Positions 33,931 to 47,629 are shown, counted from the first letter of the stretch. The stretch is 64,000 bases of DNA from Lepiota brunneoincarnata (GCA_023014365.1 JAEBUN010000076.1:1-64000); one strand, 5' to 3'. Numbers and translations: made by a program. The notes: generated by a model from the letters alone, not told the origin.

Positions 33931-35521
33931 CAAACACAAGGCTACCCAGGAAGAGAAACTTATGAGAGATCCAGAGCTAGCCACACATCTGCTCTGGTGA
34001 ATCTCTTGCAGAGTAAGTCTCTTTCACCATTCACTCAAGCTTCACAACTCATGGATTCACAATCCCCCTAGTATGGGATGGAGGAAGGACTTGTTTTCTT
34101 TCTTCTTCAGATGGCAGCTCTGAAGTATGAAATACTCTTAGCCTTCATAACCAGCTTAATGCATGGCTATGTTTCCATTGAAGCCAGCATGAACAAAAAT
34201 CTGCTCTCCCTCCTGGAGAAGGCACTTGGTGTTCATTACACTCATCACAACGGTATCATTGAGAACAAAGTCAATCCACAAGACTAGAAGAAGATTCTGT
34301 AGTGGCAAGATCCTATGCCTCAATCAATGGTTAGGACATAGGTGTGAGTATGTAGGGGAACATACAAAGGAGATATCAGGTAGATGATGGCAGTAGAAGA
34401 GTGGGGTGTTACCCTAGTTTTGATACCCTGCCTTATTCAACTCTGTTTTGTTACCTGGGCTAGGGGTTTGCTCTTGAGTAGCACAGCATTTGAGGCAAGA
34501 GACAACAGATGCACTATAGTCCAGCCAGTTATGGCAAAGAGGTATAGGAGGCAAGGAACTTTATAACACTAAGGATACAAGGTACAGTACAATACCCTTA
34601 TATACTACTGTATATGGCTGTGCTCCTACTATATATATCTGGACCTAGGTAAGGTGAGTTATACTGAGTCAGAGTCTTATCTATCTAATTATAGATTGTT
34701 CTGATGTACACTTCTAATTGTTTCAGAGTGACAGTTCTTCTATCTGTTTATATACTTAGTACTTCTGATAAGAGTTCCTTCTGGGGGGGCTTCTGATAAG
34801 GGAATTCTGATAACATGTTTCCCTCAAGGCATGCTATGGGATCAAACTTTCCAAGGTTAAGGATGCTATCTACTATCACAACAATGCTAGATTCAAATAT
34901 GGCCTCATTTGCAAGGACTTTGACCATCATTCAATTTCTACAACTGCCATCCATATCCCCACCACCCATTTCAACCTTTTCCACTAAACCCAACATCCCA
35001 GCATTCTCACTGTGACCTTCTCCCTGCCCCTGGAATGGATTTTTGATAACAACAAGGAAGTTGTGTTGAAATCTACCAATAAATGAGGCTGCATCACACT
35101 GGTGGAATGCAAGCACATCAAAGTTGACCTTACTACAGGCAAGGGTATTCTCAGCATACCTTGGGTAGATTTGTGTAAGTATATCAAAGTAGGGAACTTT
35201 ATAACTATCATTAGTAGCTCCAACCACAGTCAGACAGGATAGGTTGTGAAGGTTGAGGACAACCTGGCTCATATTATTGAGTATACTGGTGCTGGAGGAG
35301 AACTGGCTCCTACAGCAGAACATTCTGTGAAGGTATAATAATATGCTTCAGCACCCTCATTCTAAGCTAACCATTCTCATAGGTTTCTCAATTCCACATT
35401 TGCTCACCCACTGGATGATAATCCACTAATTCATTATGGAGCAGTTGGCTTATGTATGTGGAGCCAATATGAGTGCAATCTCTCATTTCACACAACAATG
35501 CACAACCTTGGATGACCACAG
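33931..35521. other. degenerate stretch with a 130-codon minus ORF
   Basis: The minus ORF 34931-35323 (with VNFDVLAFHQCDAASFIGRF) has protein-like composition but no recognised domain and no supporting splice signals. Nothing else is convincing. Confidence 0.3.
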
Positions 35522-35980
35522 TGGTTCACTGCACTACTTGTCATAGATGAGCTTGGGTGTATGTATATCTGTTAGAATTCACAATGCTACTTGTCCTAGA
35601 TGAGTCAGCTTGTGTTCATACTCATTGAAATTATCTCACTGAGATAAATATATAAATCTTCATCTACAACAATTGACATAGCACAGAATATTTTATTGAT
35701 TTATCATTGATGTCACCCAGTAATTCACAGCACTACTTGTCATAGATGAACCAGGTCTTGATTATGCCTATTGAAGTCATCTCACTGAGGTGAGTACACT
35801 AACACTTTGTCCATGATAACTAGAAGACCACAGAATATCATACTGATTTATCTCTTATTTTGTAAGGCAATTTACAGCATTACTTGTTATAGATGAGCCA
35901 GGTAGTGGGTACAACCACAGAATATTGCATTGACTTATCATTTATTTCATACCTTCATGCACAGCACAACTTATCATCCA
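35522..35980. repeat. ~145-150-bp tandem repeat, about 3 copies
   Basis: TTCACAGCACTACTTGTCATAGATGA and variants recur near 35525, 35577, 35720 and 35870, with CACAGAATAT and TTGATTTATC between them. Confidence 0.65.
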
Positions 35981-37047
35981 CAAAGTAAGTTACATCTAGT
36001 ACTATCCAAACCACCTCATCCATACAAATCCAACCCATTTTTTCCTATGACAATTGAAGCATTTCCTGAATTTATATTGGAATTTCTTGCATTATACATC
36101 TGTTCCACTGTGTAGTCCCCTCATTTAGATCAACTTGAATCTACCTACAGTATCTTCTGCACACCTTACACTCTGCTTCCTTGTGCCTTCCTTCCTGTAC
36201 TCTCTCATCCTGTACTCTACTGTACACCTACACATCTACACCTCATCCTCCCACCTAATATCCTTGTCTCCAGAGTTCACACCCTTCCCTCCACACCCTT
36301 CCCTCCACACTCTTCCCTCCACAGCCTGCAATCCAAGACCCTGGACTATGAACCCTAACTCAACCCTTGAGTTCCCCTAATATCTGTCAGCATCAGGCAA
36401 GGTGTTCTCTAGCAGCCCCATAAGAAGGATAGCCACCTAAGGTAAGTATCCTGCATCCAAGTATTTATGTCTCTGGTGCCAGTTTTCTCAAGTTTCCCAT
36501 GCTTGGACCTTATGCAACTTGCTGACTTTGTGTGTGATCATGTGATGGCCTTACTCTGGCCTGACCAGGTAATATAGCCTGATGACATATGCACATTCCC
36601 ATGGTCATGTGACTTTTCTCAGCACCAATACATGTGCTAAAGTTAGTATGGTAAGTTTTGCAAAAGTCAATAGTAAGTTATTTAATCTATTTTCACTGAT
36701 TATCAGGGGATTATATAATATGTTCCAGAGATTCTTATTGATTGATAAGGATCACAATTGATACTGCTATCATGGCTATTAATTGGATGATAGGTATCTG
36801 ATGGACATCATGTGCCTGATGAGTCTTTTATAAGATGAAACAAGTAGGTAGTTGGAAACCCCAATGACCCATTGCACCCCTCTATTACAACTTGTATGTT
36901 ATATACATTCCTAACCTTAAACCCTTAAACCTGTTATGCTCCTCCATTATGACTCATATGTTATATATCTCTCTTCCCTAACCTGTACCCTCAAACACCA
37001 TATCTGTAAGGGAAACTCTGGGTCATTGCCCACAACTGCAAATTTGG
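35981..37047. other. no gene recognised
   Basis: Pyrimidine-rich segment with CTTCCCTCCACAC repeated three times near 36285-36325; otherwise AT-rich without a supported gene. Confidence 0.4.
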
Positions 37048-37227
37048 AATTCCGATCCCCAGACTTCCTACCTTCAGAAATCCAACCCCCAACCTCCCTG
37101 CACTCAGAAATGCAATTTCCAGCCTCCCAATGCTTGGAAATCTGACTCCCAGCCCTCCTGCATTCAGAAATCCAATTTCCAGCCTTCCTGGGCCTGGAAA
37201 TCTGTCCCCTAGCACCCCAGCACTCAG
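37048..37227. repeat. 30-bp minisatellite, six exact-length units
   Basis: Units start at 37048, 37078, 37108, 37138, 37168 and 37198, each AATCC-A-CCCAGCCTCC-G-CTCAG-like, with partial units on both sides. The period is a multiple of three, and the minus strand stays open with a ten-residue repeat (WISECR-AG type), so it could derive from a repeat protein, but no flanking gene is visible. Confidence 0.8.
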
Positions 37228-37721
37228 AATTCCCTCCTACACCCCTCTGACATAGATGTGAACCCTCACTGGTGTGCACAACCCGATCCTGAGCCCATTC
37301 CCAACTATACTTACTTTAGGCATCCCTGACACCTCACAGCCATTTATGCAGAGTAGATAACTCAACTTGGACCTTACGGCAGGTAGTATAAGTAGTGTAG
37401 GTGAGCTTGGAGAAACCTTACTCAATTCTCTAAGGTTTCTCCCTGCTCAGCCAACACAATGTGGCAACCAGGTCACCCTTACAATATCCTTATGGTTAAG
37501 GGTACACATACACCATGATAGATTACAGATACATATGTTAATCTGTAGGTACAGTGGAAAAATCACAGATATAGATATGAAACCCATAGTTATTGCAAAA
37601 CTGTAGGTGTTTAGCTCTCAGTTCACAAGGGGAATAAGCTTACAGGTACTACAAAATGTTCTAAAGAGTCCTACTTGCTCTTCTTTGATACAGCAGCAAT
37701 AACATCACAAAACACAACAAG
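37228..37721. other. no gene recognised
   Basis: Low-complexity and AT-rich sequence between the 30-bp repeat and an LTR-like segment. Confidence 0.4.
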
Positions 37722-38079
37722 TGTTAGGGGAATGAATAAGCCTAAAACCCAAATAATATTTGAATGGGGATTGCAATCCTTACTTGTGCTACATATTTAT
37801 ACATAGCAGTCTGTGCACAGACCAGGTCACTATGGCTACAGCAATCAGATGATACTGCACAACTAACAATAAACATTGTACAAGAATAGAATATGTATAT
37901 ACATACAGTGATAAAGGAGATGAGAGTGTCAAGGTAAGGTCCAAGATACCCTGGGCCATGATCCCTCAGGATGCCTGAGCTAGACAATGCTCAGGGAACC
38001 CCAAGGCAGCCAGAGGTCTGAGACCAATGGGTGATCACTTGGGATAGAGTAACCTACCATCAGGGGTAGTTCCCTGACA
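37722..38079 (-). mobile_element. diverged LTR-like sequence
   Basis: Begins TGTTAGGGGAATG and ends TCCCTGACA. It keeps CAGTCTGTGCACAGACC and the GGATTGCAATCC palindrome at the places of the two hairpins in the KH-element LTR. The five flanking bases (ACAAG, GTCAC) do not match, so one boundary may be wrong or the duplication lost. Confidence 0.6.
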
Positions 38080-38879
38080 GTCACTACAAATTGAAATGAA
38101 TGAGATAGCAATGGTAGAATAGAAAATGGACATACCAAGATCATTCTCAAGGGTATCTATGATCTTATCATTTGACCCAATCTTGATAATATCTGGTATT
38201 TCATTCATCTTGGTGCTGGCTCAATCTTCAGTACCTGGGTTATCTTCCTTATCACTAACAACCAGAGATGAAATGTTGGATAGGACATGTTTTGTCCACT
38301 TAAGAGGTTGAGCAATTGCACTAGCATCTTTCTTGATGCATTTGATACTATGCCTAATTGCCTTTGCACTAGTTCTTGCTATATTGGATAACAAGAACAA
38401 GGTAGATTGAAGTGATGAATGCAATGACTTTACTGAAGACTTTGTTGAAATCATTGGTCGAGTAAAAAAAAGAGAAGGAAATCTGCTCACCTTTAAATAG
38501 CCAAGCCAGATCTTGTTTTTTGTCATTAACCTCAATGAGATTGTGTGGGCCCATAAGGGCTGTACTGCTAGAGGCTCCAGTGCTTGGGTCTTCAAGTTTG
38601 ATCGAACAAATGAATGGATAAATTTCTCATGGCCCTAGTAACCAATCAGTCTAGATAGCAACAAGCAGTTCAGTCAGAAATCAGTACCTACAAGAATAAA
38701 AAAGTTTCAATAGATAATTGCTAAGTGAGATATGCAAAATCCATGAACCTGTGAGTAAAGGGTATAGTGTTGTATAGGTATAAGAATTTCCAACCCATAC
38801 CCATACCTGAGGCTACCTGTGACCAGATACTCATGATGTTACCCATATCTGTGTCACACCTTATTTCTGACCCTCTTTT
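38080..38879 (-). other. possible gene fragment on the minus strand
   Basis: The 124-codon minus ORF (38221-38595) includes KKDASAIAQPLKWTKHVLSN followed by SSLVVSDKEDNPGTED. Composition suggests a former protein, unrecognised. Confidence 0.3.
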
Positions 38880-38885
38880 CCAAAC

Positions 38886-39718
38886 TCAATGTCTTCCATC
38901 TAATCCCAAATAATTGATTTTAGTTTCATCTGACCAAACTACCCTCTTCCAGTCTTCCAAAGTCCAGTTAACATGTTTCTTAGCCCACTCCATCCTCTTT
39001 TGCTGGTGAACCAAGCTGAGAAAAAGTTGTTTTACTTTGACTACAGCTTTCCTTCCAGCTCTTTTCAATACCTTACAAACTGTATTGGTAGAAAGAGATT
39101 GCTGGGTCATGCATTGAAGTGATTTGGTAACCTGAACAGTATTATCAGCTTTTTAGAAGGTGATGAGTTTGATAGCATAGCAGATACTATAGGAGAAAAG
39201 CTTGGATGGACAGTTACCAACAGACTTGGAGAGTGTTGATCAATGTTTGAAGCAAAGTCTGGATATAGTACTAAGGTCTGAGCCTATAGTAGAAGAGATT
39301 TGGGTAGCAGAAATCCTCTTGTCAAGGAGAGAGAAAATGTGGTTGATCTGGGTAGTAGAAAGTGATCTTATAGTAGAGTATGGTAGGTTGGGGAGTTGGT
39401 GTAAGCATGGGAAGTGAGTACCTATATATATACACTATCCTATAGAGTCACATGATTTTATTTGCATTTATTTGATTACATTAAACAAAATCGTGTGATT
39501 ATATATTAAGAGTTCCAAAACCTTTCCAATATACTATAAATATTGTTTAATTCATTAACCTCTAAATATAGAATATTATGTAATTATTACTATATAAATT
39601 AGTAGATAAGATATAGGGGTATATATATTTAAAATATGAGATCTTTAGCTTTAGTATATCTAGAGCTATTCAAGGAATAGTTGAGATCTGGAGAATATTG
39701 GAAAGGTTTAGGCAGCTA
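38886..39718 (-). pseudogene. truncated Tc1/mariner remnant
   Basis: The minus ORF 38886-39110 reads KVLKRAGRKAVVKVKQ then WTLEDWKRVVWSDETKINYLG, including the first catalytic Asp and then stopping. Upstream pieces match the helix-turn-helix (STISRLCFKHWSTLSKSVG). At 39505-39718 inverted words CCAAAACCTTTCCAATAT and ATATTGGAAAGGTTT mark the inner and outer edges of one inverted repeat. The C-terminal half and the other end are missing. Confidence 0.75.
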
Positions 39719-39780
39719 CTGTATCCTTTATTTATATGCTAAAATATTAGACAGGATATCATAGCTGTAGATATAATCTT

Positions 39781-40860
39781 CTTATAGAGAATGGGACAAG
39801 GCCGTGGGATGATGGGGGGATGACTCAGCTTAGTCAGTTCTGACATAATATTTTCTGATTGGCTGGCTGGGAGGGTCAATGGCAAGGAGGCGGTTTGGGG
39901 GCCTATAAACCTGGGGATCCGGGGGGTGGATAGCAAGATGTGAACGGCGAAATTACGAAGCAAGTTGATAGGAAGAATGATGAGGAATAAATTGATCTTT
40001 GTGGGGGAAGAGGTGTCTTTAGAGGGTTGGGAAATGGTTCAATAACAATGATACTTGGGATTCCGATTGGGGCACACTGGCCTTCCTTTTTCGCGAAGAC
40101 GCAAAGCGAATCAATAGAGAGAACACCGAGGAATAACACCTTTGATGGGAATATTGATGGGGGTATTCCCAGTGCCAGAGGCGTTTGTTTGCAATGTAAC
40201 TTTGGGATTGGGGAGCGGCTATAGGCATGGCAATCCTCTGATTTAACGAGTATTTATTAATAGGTGGAATGTTGAGCAATTGGACATGGGCTTTGATGGC
40301 CCATCAGAGGGGAAAATGCAAAAAGCGCATTTGAGTGGCTTTCACTGGCTCAATTGCTACAATACTTTGGTGCCCATTTGGGGTACAAATTGCAAAGACT
40401 TCGCGAAAATCTGGAACAGAATCAATAGGGAGAATGTGGAGGAATAGTAATTACACTGTAATTTACAGGGAAATTCATCCCAGGGCCCTGCAATTATTCT
40501 AAATTTTCGCTCCTTTGGCACATGTTACCCCATATTTGGGTGCACATACCCTCAAAGTTCAGGTCCAAATCAATAGGAACAATATTGTACAATACTCAGA
40601 TTTCTGTTATACATGATATTCAATATCCCCACTCATATACTCATTCCCCTCGCGCCAAACCTGGGGGTCACGTGTCCTACATCTCCACCATGGCCCGCAA
40701 GAAATCTGCAAATAAATCGATAGGTGGAATGTCGAGCAATCGGAATTTCTTTGGAAACTTCGAAAATCTGGCAATTGCTGACATATCCGGATCAATGCCC
40801 ACCTGAGCTTCTCACGCTCAGTCCACCATTGATCTTCCTGCCACCATCCCTCTCCAGCCA
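39781..40860. repeat. macrosatellite block A, unit 1: ~147-bp subrepeats
   Basis: The core (G)AATCAATAGG.GAATGT.GAG.AAT occurs with its ATAGG at about 39968, 40114, 40260, 40425, 40573 and 40720, i.e. 146, 146, 165, 148 and 147 bp apart. Each is preceded by GCAAAG/GCGAAG words and by CTTGGG..TTTGGGG. The block is richer in CpG (TTCGCGAAGACGC) than its surroundings. Confidence 0.8.
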
Positions 40861-41089
40861 TAAAAATTCGCTAAAAATACGCTTAAATTCGTGGAAATTC
40901 GGAGAATATTAAAAGAATACTTATTGTTAAACAAGACCAACCAATATATCCAAAATCATCGTAAATAGCAAATAAAACCATAAAGATAATCGTAAAAATT
41001 CAGGAAAATTAGAAATAAATTAAAGATAAATCTAACTGCTCAGTTACAGGTGAGAGAAATGCAAAGTAAATTGATATAATCAATACTAA

Positions 41090-41745
41090 GATCAGGATAA
41101 TGGTAAATTGTGATGGAAAGTAACCACACATGCATGCCAACAGCATGGATTGTAGTTAGTTTCATACTGTGTTTAAAATATAAGTAACATAAGATATTCA
41201 GATAATGCTAAATTGCATTGGAAAGTGACTACACATACATATGTACCAAAGGCATGGATTGTGGTCATTTTCATGCTGTATTCAAGATATAAGTAGTATA
41301 ACATATTCAGATAATGCTAGATTGCAATGGAAATTGATCACACATGCATACCAAAGGCATGGATTATGGTCAGTTTCCTGCTGTGTTCATGATATAAGTA
41401 ACATAACATATTCAGACAATGCCAGATTGCAATGGAAATTGACCACACATGCATGCCAAAGGCATGGATTGTGGTCAGTTTCATACTGTGTTCAAAATAT
41501 AAGTAATATAACATATTCAGACAATGCTAGATTACAATGGAAAGTGACTACACATGCATGCTGAAGGCATGTATTGTGGTCAGTTTCATACTGTGTTCAA
41601 GATATAAGTGATATGACATATTCAGAAAATCCTAGATTATGATGGAAAATAAGGTATGGATTGTAGTCAGTTTCATGCAGTATTTAAGATATGAGTAACA
41701 TAAAATATTCAGATAATGCTAAGCTTCAGATAATACCAGATAACA
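41090..41745. repeat. macrosatellite block B, unit 1: ~105-bp hairpin repeats
   Basis: Starts of AATGCTAGATTG.AATGG lie at about 41098, 41205, 41313, 41418, 41524 and 41627. Most units contain CCACACATGCATGCC-AAA-GGCATGGATTGTGG, an imperfect inverted repeat with one mismatch and one bulge. Confidence 0.85.
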
Positions 41746-41749
41746 TTAA

Positions 41750-42076
41750 ATTATTTGCTCAAGATATATAATAAACAATTAGCATACTCCAAGTGCCCAG
41801 GCCAAAGGGTCTAGGCATCTATTTAGATAATGCTAAAATGATCAAAATATCAGTAAATAAGGTTATGTGACTCAAAAAATTTGAATCTCTCTCAAAACAA
41901 GTAGATTATATATTCCAAGTGCCCAGGCTGAAAGGTTTGGGGATCTATTTGGATAATACTAAAAATATTAAAATATCAGTAGATAAGATCATATAATCTG
42001 AAACAATTAGTATAATCCAAGTGCCCAGGCTGAAGGGTCTGGGCATCTATTCAGATAATGCTAATGTTACGCTAGT
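41750..42076. repeat. macrosatellite block C, unit 1
   Basis: Three copies of CCAAGTGCCCAGGC(C/T)-AA-GGTCTGGGCATCTATT spaced about 115 bp. GCCCAGGCC and GGTCTGGGC form a hairpin around a short GAA-type loop. Confidence 0.75.
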
Positions 42077-44896
42077 CTATAAGAGAATGGGACAACGAGC
42101 CTGGGATGATGGCTGGCTGACAAATTTTAGTCAGCATTGGTCAGCATTTGTAATATTTTCTGATTGGCTGGCTGAGGGGGTCAATGACAAGGAGGGGGTT
42201 TGGGGGTCTATAAACTTGGGAATCTGGGGGGGTGGGTAGCGAGATGTGAACGGCGAAATTACGAAGCGGGTTGATAGAAAGAATGTTGAGGAATAAATTG
42301 ATCTTTGTGGGGGAAGAGGTGTCTGTAGAGGGTTGGGAAATGGTTCAATGGCAATGATACTTGGGATTCCGGTTGGGGCGCACTGGCTCTCCCCCTTCGC
42401 GAAGACGCAAAGCGAATCAATAGAGAGAACAATGAGGAATAACACCTTTGATGGGAATATTGATGGGGGTATTCCCAGTGCCAGAGGCATCCGTTTGCAA
42501 TGTAAATTTGGGATTGGGGAGCGGCTATAGGCATGGCAATCCTCTGACTTAACGAGTATTTATTAATAGGTGGAATGTTGAGCAATTGGACATGGGCTTT
42601 GATGGCCCATCAGAGGGGAAAATGCAAAAAGTGCATTTGAGTGGCTTCCACTGGCTCAATTGTTACAATACTTTGGTGCTCATTTGGGGTACAAACTGCG
42701 AAGACCTCGCGAAAATCTGGAACAGAATCAATAGGGAGAATGTGGAAGAATAGTAATTACACTGTAATTTAAAAGGAAATTTATCCCGGGGCCCTGCAAT
42801 TATTCTAAATCTTTGCTACATTGGCACATATTACCCCTCATTTGGGTGCACATGCTGTCAAAGTCCTGGACCATACTCATGGGAACAATATTGTGCAACA
42901 CTCAATTTCATTTTGTACATGATATTGAATATCTCCGCTCATATACTCATTCCCCTCGCGCCAAACCTGGGATTCACGTGTCATACATCCCCATCATGGC
43001 CTCCAAGCATTCCACAAATAAATCAATAGGTGGAATGTTGAGCAATCGGAATTTCTTTGGAAACATCGAAATTCTGGCAATTGCTGACACATCCGGATCA
43101 ATGCCCACCTGAGCTTCTCACGCTCAGTCCACCATTGATCTTCCTGCCACCATCCCTCTCCAGCCATAAAAAATCGCTAAAAATACGCTTAAATTCGTGG
43201 AAATTCGGATAATATTAAAAGAATACTTATTGTTAAACAAGACCAACCAATATATCCAAAATCATTGTAAATAGCAAATAAAACATAAAGATAATCGTAA
43301 AAATTCAGGAAAATTAGAAATAAATTAAAGATAAATCTAACTGCTCAGTTACAGGTGAGAGAAATGCAAAGTAAATTGATAAAATCAATACTAAGATCAG
43401 GATAATGGTAAATTGTGATGGAAAGTAACCACACATGCATGCCAACAGCATGGATTGTGGTTAGTTTCATACTGTGTTTAAAATATAAGTAGTATAAGAT
43501 ATTCAGACAATGCTAGATTGTGATGGAAATTGATCACACATGCATGCCAAAGGCATGGATTGTGGTCAGTTTCCTGCTGTGTTCAAGATATCAGTAACCC
43601 AACATATTCAGATAATGCTACATAGATTGCGATGGAAATTGACTACACATGCATGCTGAAGGCATGGATTGTGGTCAGTTTCCTGCTGTGTTCACAATAT
43701 AAGTAACACAACATATTCAGACAATGCTAGATTGTGATAGAAATTGACCACCCACTACTGTGTTCAAATATAAGTAATATATTATACCTAGACAATGCTA
43801 AGATTAGGATAATGCTAAATTTTTTGTGATGGAAATTGACCACATATGCATGCTGGAGGCATGGATTGTGGTCCATTTCATGATGTGTTTAAGATATAAG
43901 TAGTATAACATATTCAGATAATGCTAGATTCCTGCTGTATTCAAGATATAAGTAACATAAGATATTCAGACAAGGCTAGATTGTGATAGAAATTGATCAC
44001 ACATGCATGCCAAAGGCATGGATTGTGGTCAGTTTCCTGCTGTATTCAAGATATAAGTAGCATAAGATATTCAGACAAGGCTAGATTGTGGTCAGTTTCC
44101 TACTGTGTTCAAGATATAAGTAACACAACATATTCAGACAATGTTAAATTGTATTGGAAAGTGACTATACATACATATGTACTGAAGGGATGGATTATGG
44201 TCAGTTTCCTGCTGAATTCAAGATATAAATAACATAACATACTTAGATAATACTAAGCTTTAGATAATATAAACAATTAGCACACTCCAAGTGCCCAGGC
44301 CGAAAGGTCTGGGCATCTATTCAGATAATGCTAAAATGATTAAAATATCAGTAAATAAGATTCTGTGACTCAGAAAAATTGAATCTCCCTTAAAACAAGT
44401 AGACTACATACTCTAAGTGCCCAGGCTGAAGGATCTGGGCATCTATTCAGATAATGCTAAGGTCATCAAGATATTGATCACCATGATCATGTAATCCATT
44501 CAGTGAATGCCAAAGTCATCAAAACATTGATAAACAAGATCATATGATCTATTCAGTCACTTATAAACATTAGTAAATAAAGTCATGTGACTTCCAAAAA
44601 ACTTTTTTTTCCTTCAAATCTTCCTAAACTCAACTATTATTAAAATGTTTGTTCAAGATATATGTTAAACAATTAGTATACTCCAAGTGCCCAGGCCAAA
44701 GGATCTGGGCATCTATTCAGATAATGCTAAGGTCATCAAACAAGGTTATGTGATCCATTCAGTTGATACCAAACATTAGTAAACAAAGTCATGTGACTTC
44801 CAAAAAACTTTTTTTTCACTCAACTCTTCCTAAGCTTAACTATAATGCTAAAGTCGCCCAAATATGTGTGCCGAAGGCACACGAGCGTAAGCTCGT
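42077..44896. repeat. macrosatellite unit 2
   Basis: Block A at 42077-43165 has the subrepeat core at about 42274, 42421, 42566, 42731, 42878 and 43025 (147, 145, 165, 147, 147 bp apart), closely matching unit 1. Block B covers 43395-44260, block C about 44270-44865. The unit ends in a double hairpin (44866-44895). Confidence 0.85.
44866..44895. repeat. double hairpin at the unit 2/3 boundary
   Basis: GTGTGCC-GAA-GGCACAC (44866-44882) is followed at once by CGAGC-GTAA-GCTCG (44882-44895). The next unit starts two bases later. Confidence 0.8.
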
Positions 44897-46677
44897 CTTA
44901 TAGAGAATGGGACAAGGCCGTGGGATGATGGGGGGATGACTCAGCTTAGTCAGTTCTGACATAATATTTTCTGATTGGCTGGCTGGGGGGGTCAATGGCA
45001 AGGAGGGGGTTGGGGGGCCTATAAACCTGGGGATCCGGGGGGGTGGATAGCGAGATGTAAACGGCGAAATTACGAAGCAGGTTGATAGGAAGAATGATGA
45101 GGAATAAATTGATCTTTGTGGGGGAAGAGGTGTGTGTAGAGAATTGGGAAATGGCTCAATGGCAATGATACTTGGGATTCCGATTGGGGCACAGTGGCCC
45201 TCCGATTTCACAAAGACGCAAAGCGAGTCGATAGAGAGGACGATGAGGAATAACACCTGTGATGGGAATATTGATGGGCGTATTCCTGGTGCCAGAGGCA
45301 TTCGTTTGCAATGTAAATTTGGGAGTGGGGAGCGGCTATAGGCATGGCAATCCTCTGATTTAACGAGTATTTATTAATAGGTGGAATGTTGAGCAATTGG
45401 ACATGGGCTTTGATGGCCCATCAGAGGGGAAAATGAAAAAGCGCATTTTGAGTGGCTTCCACTGGCTCAATTGCTACAATACCTTGGTGCTCACTTGGGG
45501 TACAAACTGCGAAGATCTCGCGAAAATCTGGAACAGAATCAATAGGGAGAATGTGGAGGAATAGTAATTACACTGTAATTTAAAAGGAAATTCATCCCAG
45601 GGCCCTGCCATTATTCTAAATCTTCGCTGCTTTGGCAAATGTTACCCCATATTTGGGTACACATACCCTCAAGGTTCTGGTCTAAATTAATAGGAACAAT
45701 ATTGTAGAATACTCAAATTTCTATTGTACATGATATTCAATTTCCCCACTCATATACTCATTTCCCTCGCGCCAAACCTAGGATTCACGTGTCCTACATC
45801 TCCGCCATGGCCCCCACGAAATCCGCAAATAAACCGATAGGTGGAATGTCGGGCAATCGGAATTTCTTTGGAAACATCGAAAATCTGGCAATTGCTGACA
45901 AATCCGGATCAATGCCCACCCGAGCTTCTCACGCTCAGTCCACCATTGATCTTCCTGCCACCATCCCTCTCCAGCCATAAAAATTCGCTAAAAATACGCT
46001 TAAATTCGCGGAAATTCGGATAATATTAAAAGAATACTTATTGTTAAACAAGATCAACCAATATATCCAAAATCATCGTAAATAGCAAATAAAACCATAA
46101 AAATAATCGTAAAAATTCAGGAAAATTAAAGATAAATCTAACTGCTCAGTTCCAGGTGAGAGAAATGCAAAGTAAATTGATATAATCAATACTAAGATCA
46201 GGATAATGGTAAATTGTGATAGAAAGTAACCACATATGCATGCCAACAGCATGGATTGTGGTTAGTTTCATACTGTGTTTAAAATATAAGTTGCATAAGA
46301 TATTCAGACAATGCTAGATTGCAATGGAAATTGATCACACATGCATGCTGAAGGCATGGATTGTGATCAGTTTCCTGCTGTATTCAAGATATAAGTAACA
46401 TAAGGTATTCAGACAAGGCTGAAGTGTAGTCAGTTTCCTGCTGTGTTCACAATATAAGTAACACAACATATTCAGACAATGCTAGATTGTAATAGAAATT
46501 GACTACCCACTACTGTGTTCAAATATAAGTAATATATTATACCTAGACAATGCTAAGATTAGGATAATGCTAAATTGCAATGGAAATTGACCACACATGC
46601 ATGCTGGAGGCATGGATTGTGGTCAGTTTCATACTGTGTTCAAGATATAAGTAATATAACATATTCAGACAATGCTA

Positions 46678-47187
46678 AATTATGATGGAAATTGACCACA
46701 CATGCATGCTGAAGACATGGATTGTAGTCAGTTCCCTACTGAATTCAAGATATAAATAACATAACATACTTAGATAATACTAAGCTTTAGATAATATAAA
46801 CAATTAGCACACTCCAAGTGCCCAGGCTGAAGGATCTGGGCATCCATTCAGATAATGCTAAGGTCATCAAAACATTGATAAACAAGATCATGTGATCTAT
46901 TCAGTCACTTACAAACATCAGTAAATAAGGTCAATTATGATGGAAATTGACCACACATGCATGCTGAAGACATGGATTGTAGTCAGTTCCCTACTGAATT
47001 CAAGATATAAATAACATAACATACTTAGATAATACTAAGCTTTAGATAATATAAACAATTAGCACACTCCAAGTGCCCAGGCTGAAGGATCTGGGCATCC
47101 ATTCAGATAATGCTAAGGTCATCAAAACATTGATAAACAAGATCATGTGATCTATTCAGTCACTTACAAACATCAGTAAATAAGGTC
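46678..47187. repeat. perfect 255-bp tandem duplication
   Basis: 46678-46932 and 46933-47187 appear identical by eye, spanning the junction of a 105-bp hairpin repeat and block C. The other copies around it are diverged, so this duplication is recent (or an assembly duplication). Confidence 0.8.
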
Positions 47188-47629
47188 ATGTAACTTCCAA
47201 AAAAAATTTTCACTCAAATCTCTAAACTTAACTATAATGCTAAAGTCATCCAAATTTGTGTGTAAGCTCAGGCATGTATTGTGATTAGTTTCATGCTGTA
47301 TTTAATATATAAGTAATATAACATACCTAGACAATACTAAGCTTCAGATAATATAAACAATTGTTACACTCCAAGTGCCCAGGCCAAAGGGTCTGGGCAT
47401 CTATTCAGATAATGCTAAAGTCATTAAAATATTGTTAAATGCAATCATGTGATCCAGAAAAATCTTATACTAAATTCATTTAACTAACAGATTTCAAGTA
47501 CTCAAACCATCTCAAATAATACCAAAGTTATCAAAACATTCATAAATAAGGTCATGTGATCAAAATACAGACAAACAAATATTACCAAACAAAGTCATGT
47601 GACCTAACAAAATTTTGTTATTATACTCC

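Noticed and set aside
37717..38084. Target duplication for the LTR-like sequence at 37722-38079
   Set aside because: The flanking pentamers ACAAG and GTCAC do not match, so no duplication is claimed.
40019..45396. ORFs present in several macrosatellite units as a conserved protein
   Set aside because: The frames exist on both strands, are broken differently in each unit and give no recognisable domain; conservation is at DNA level.
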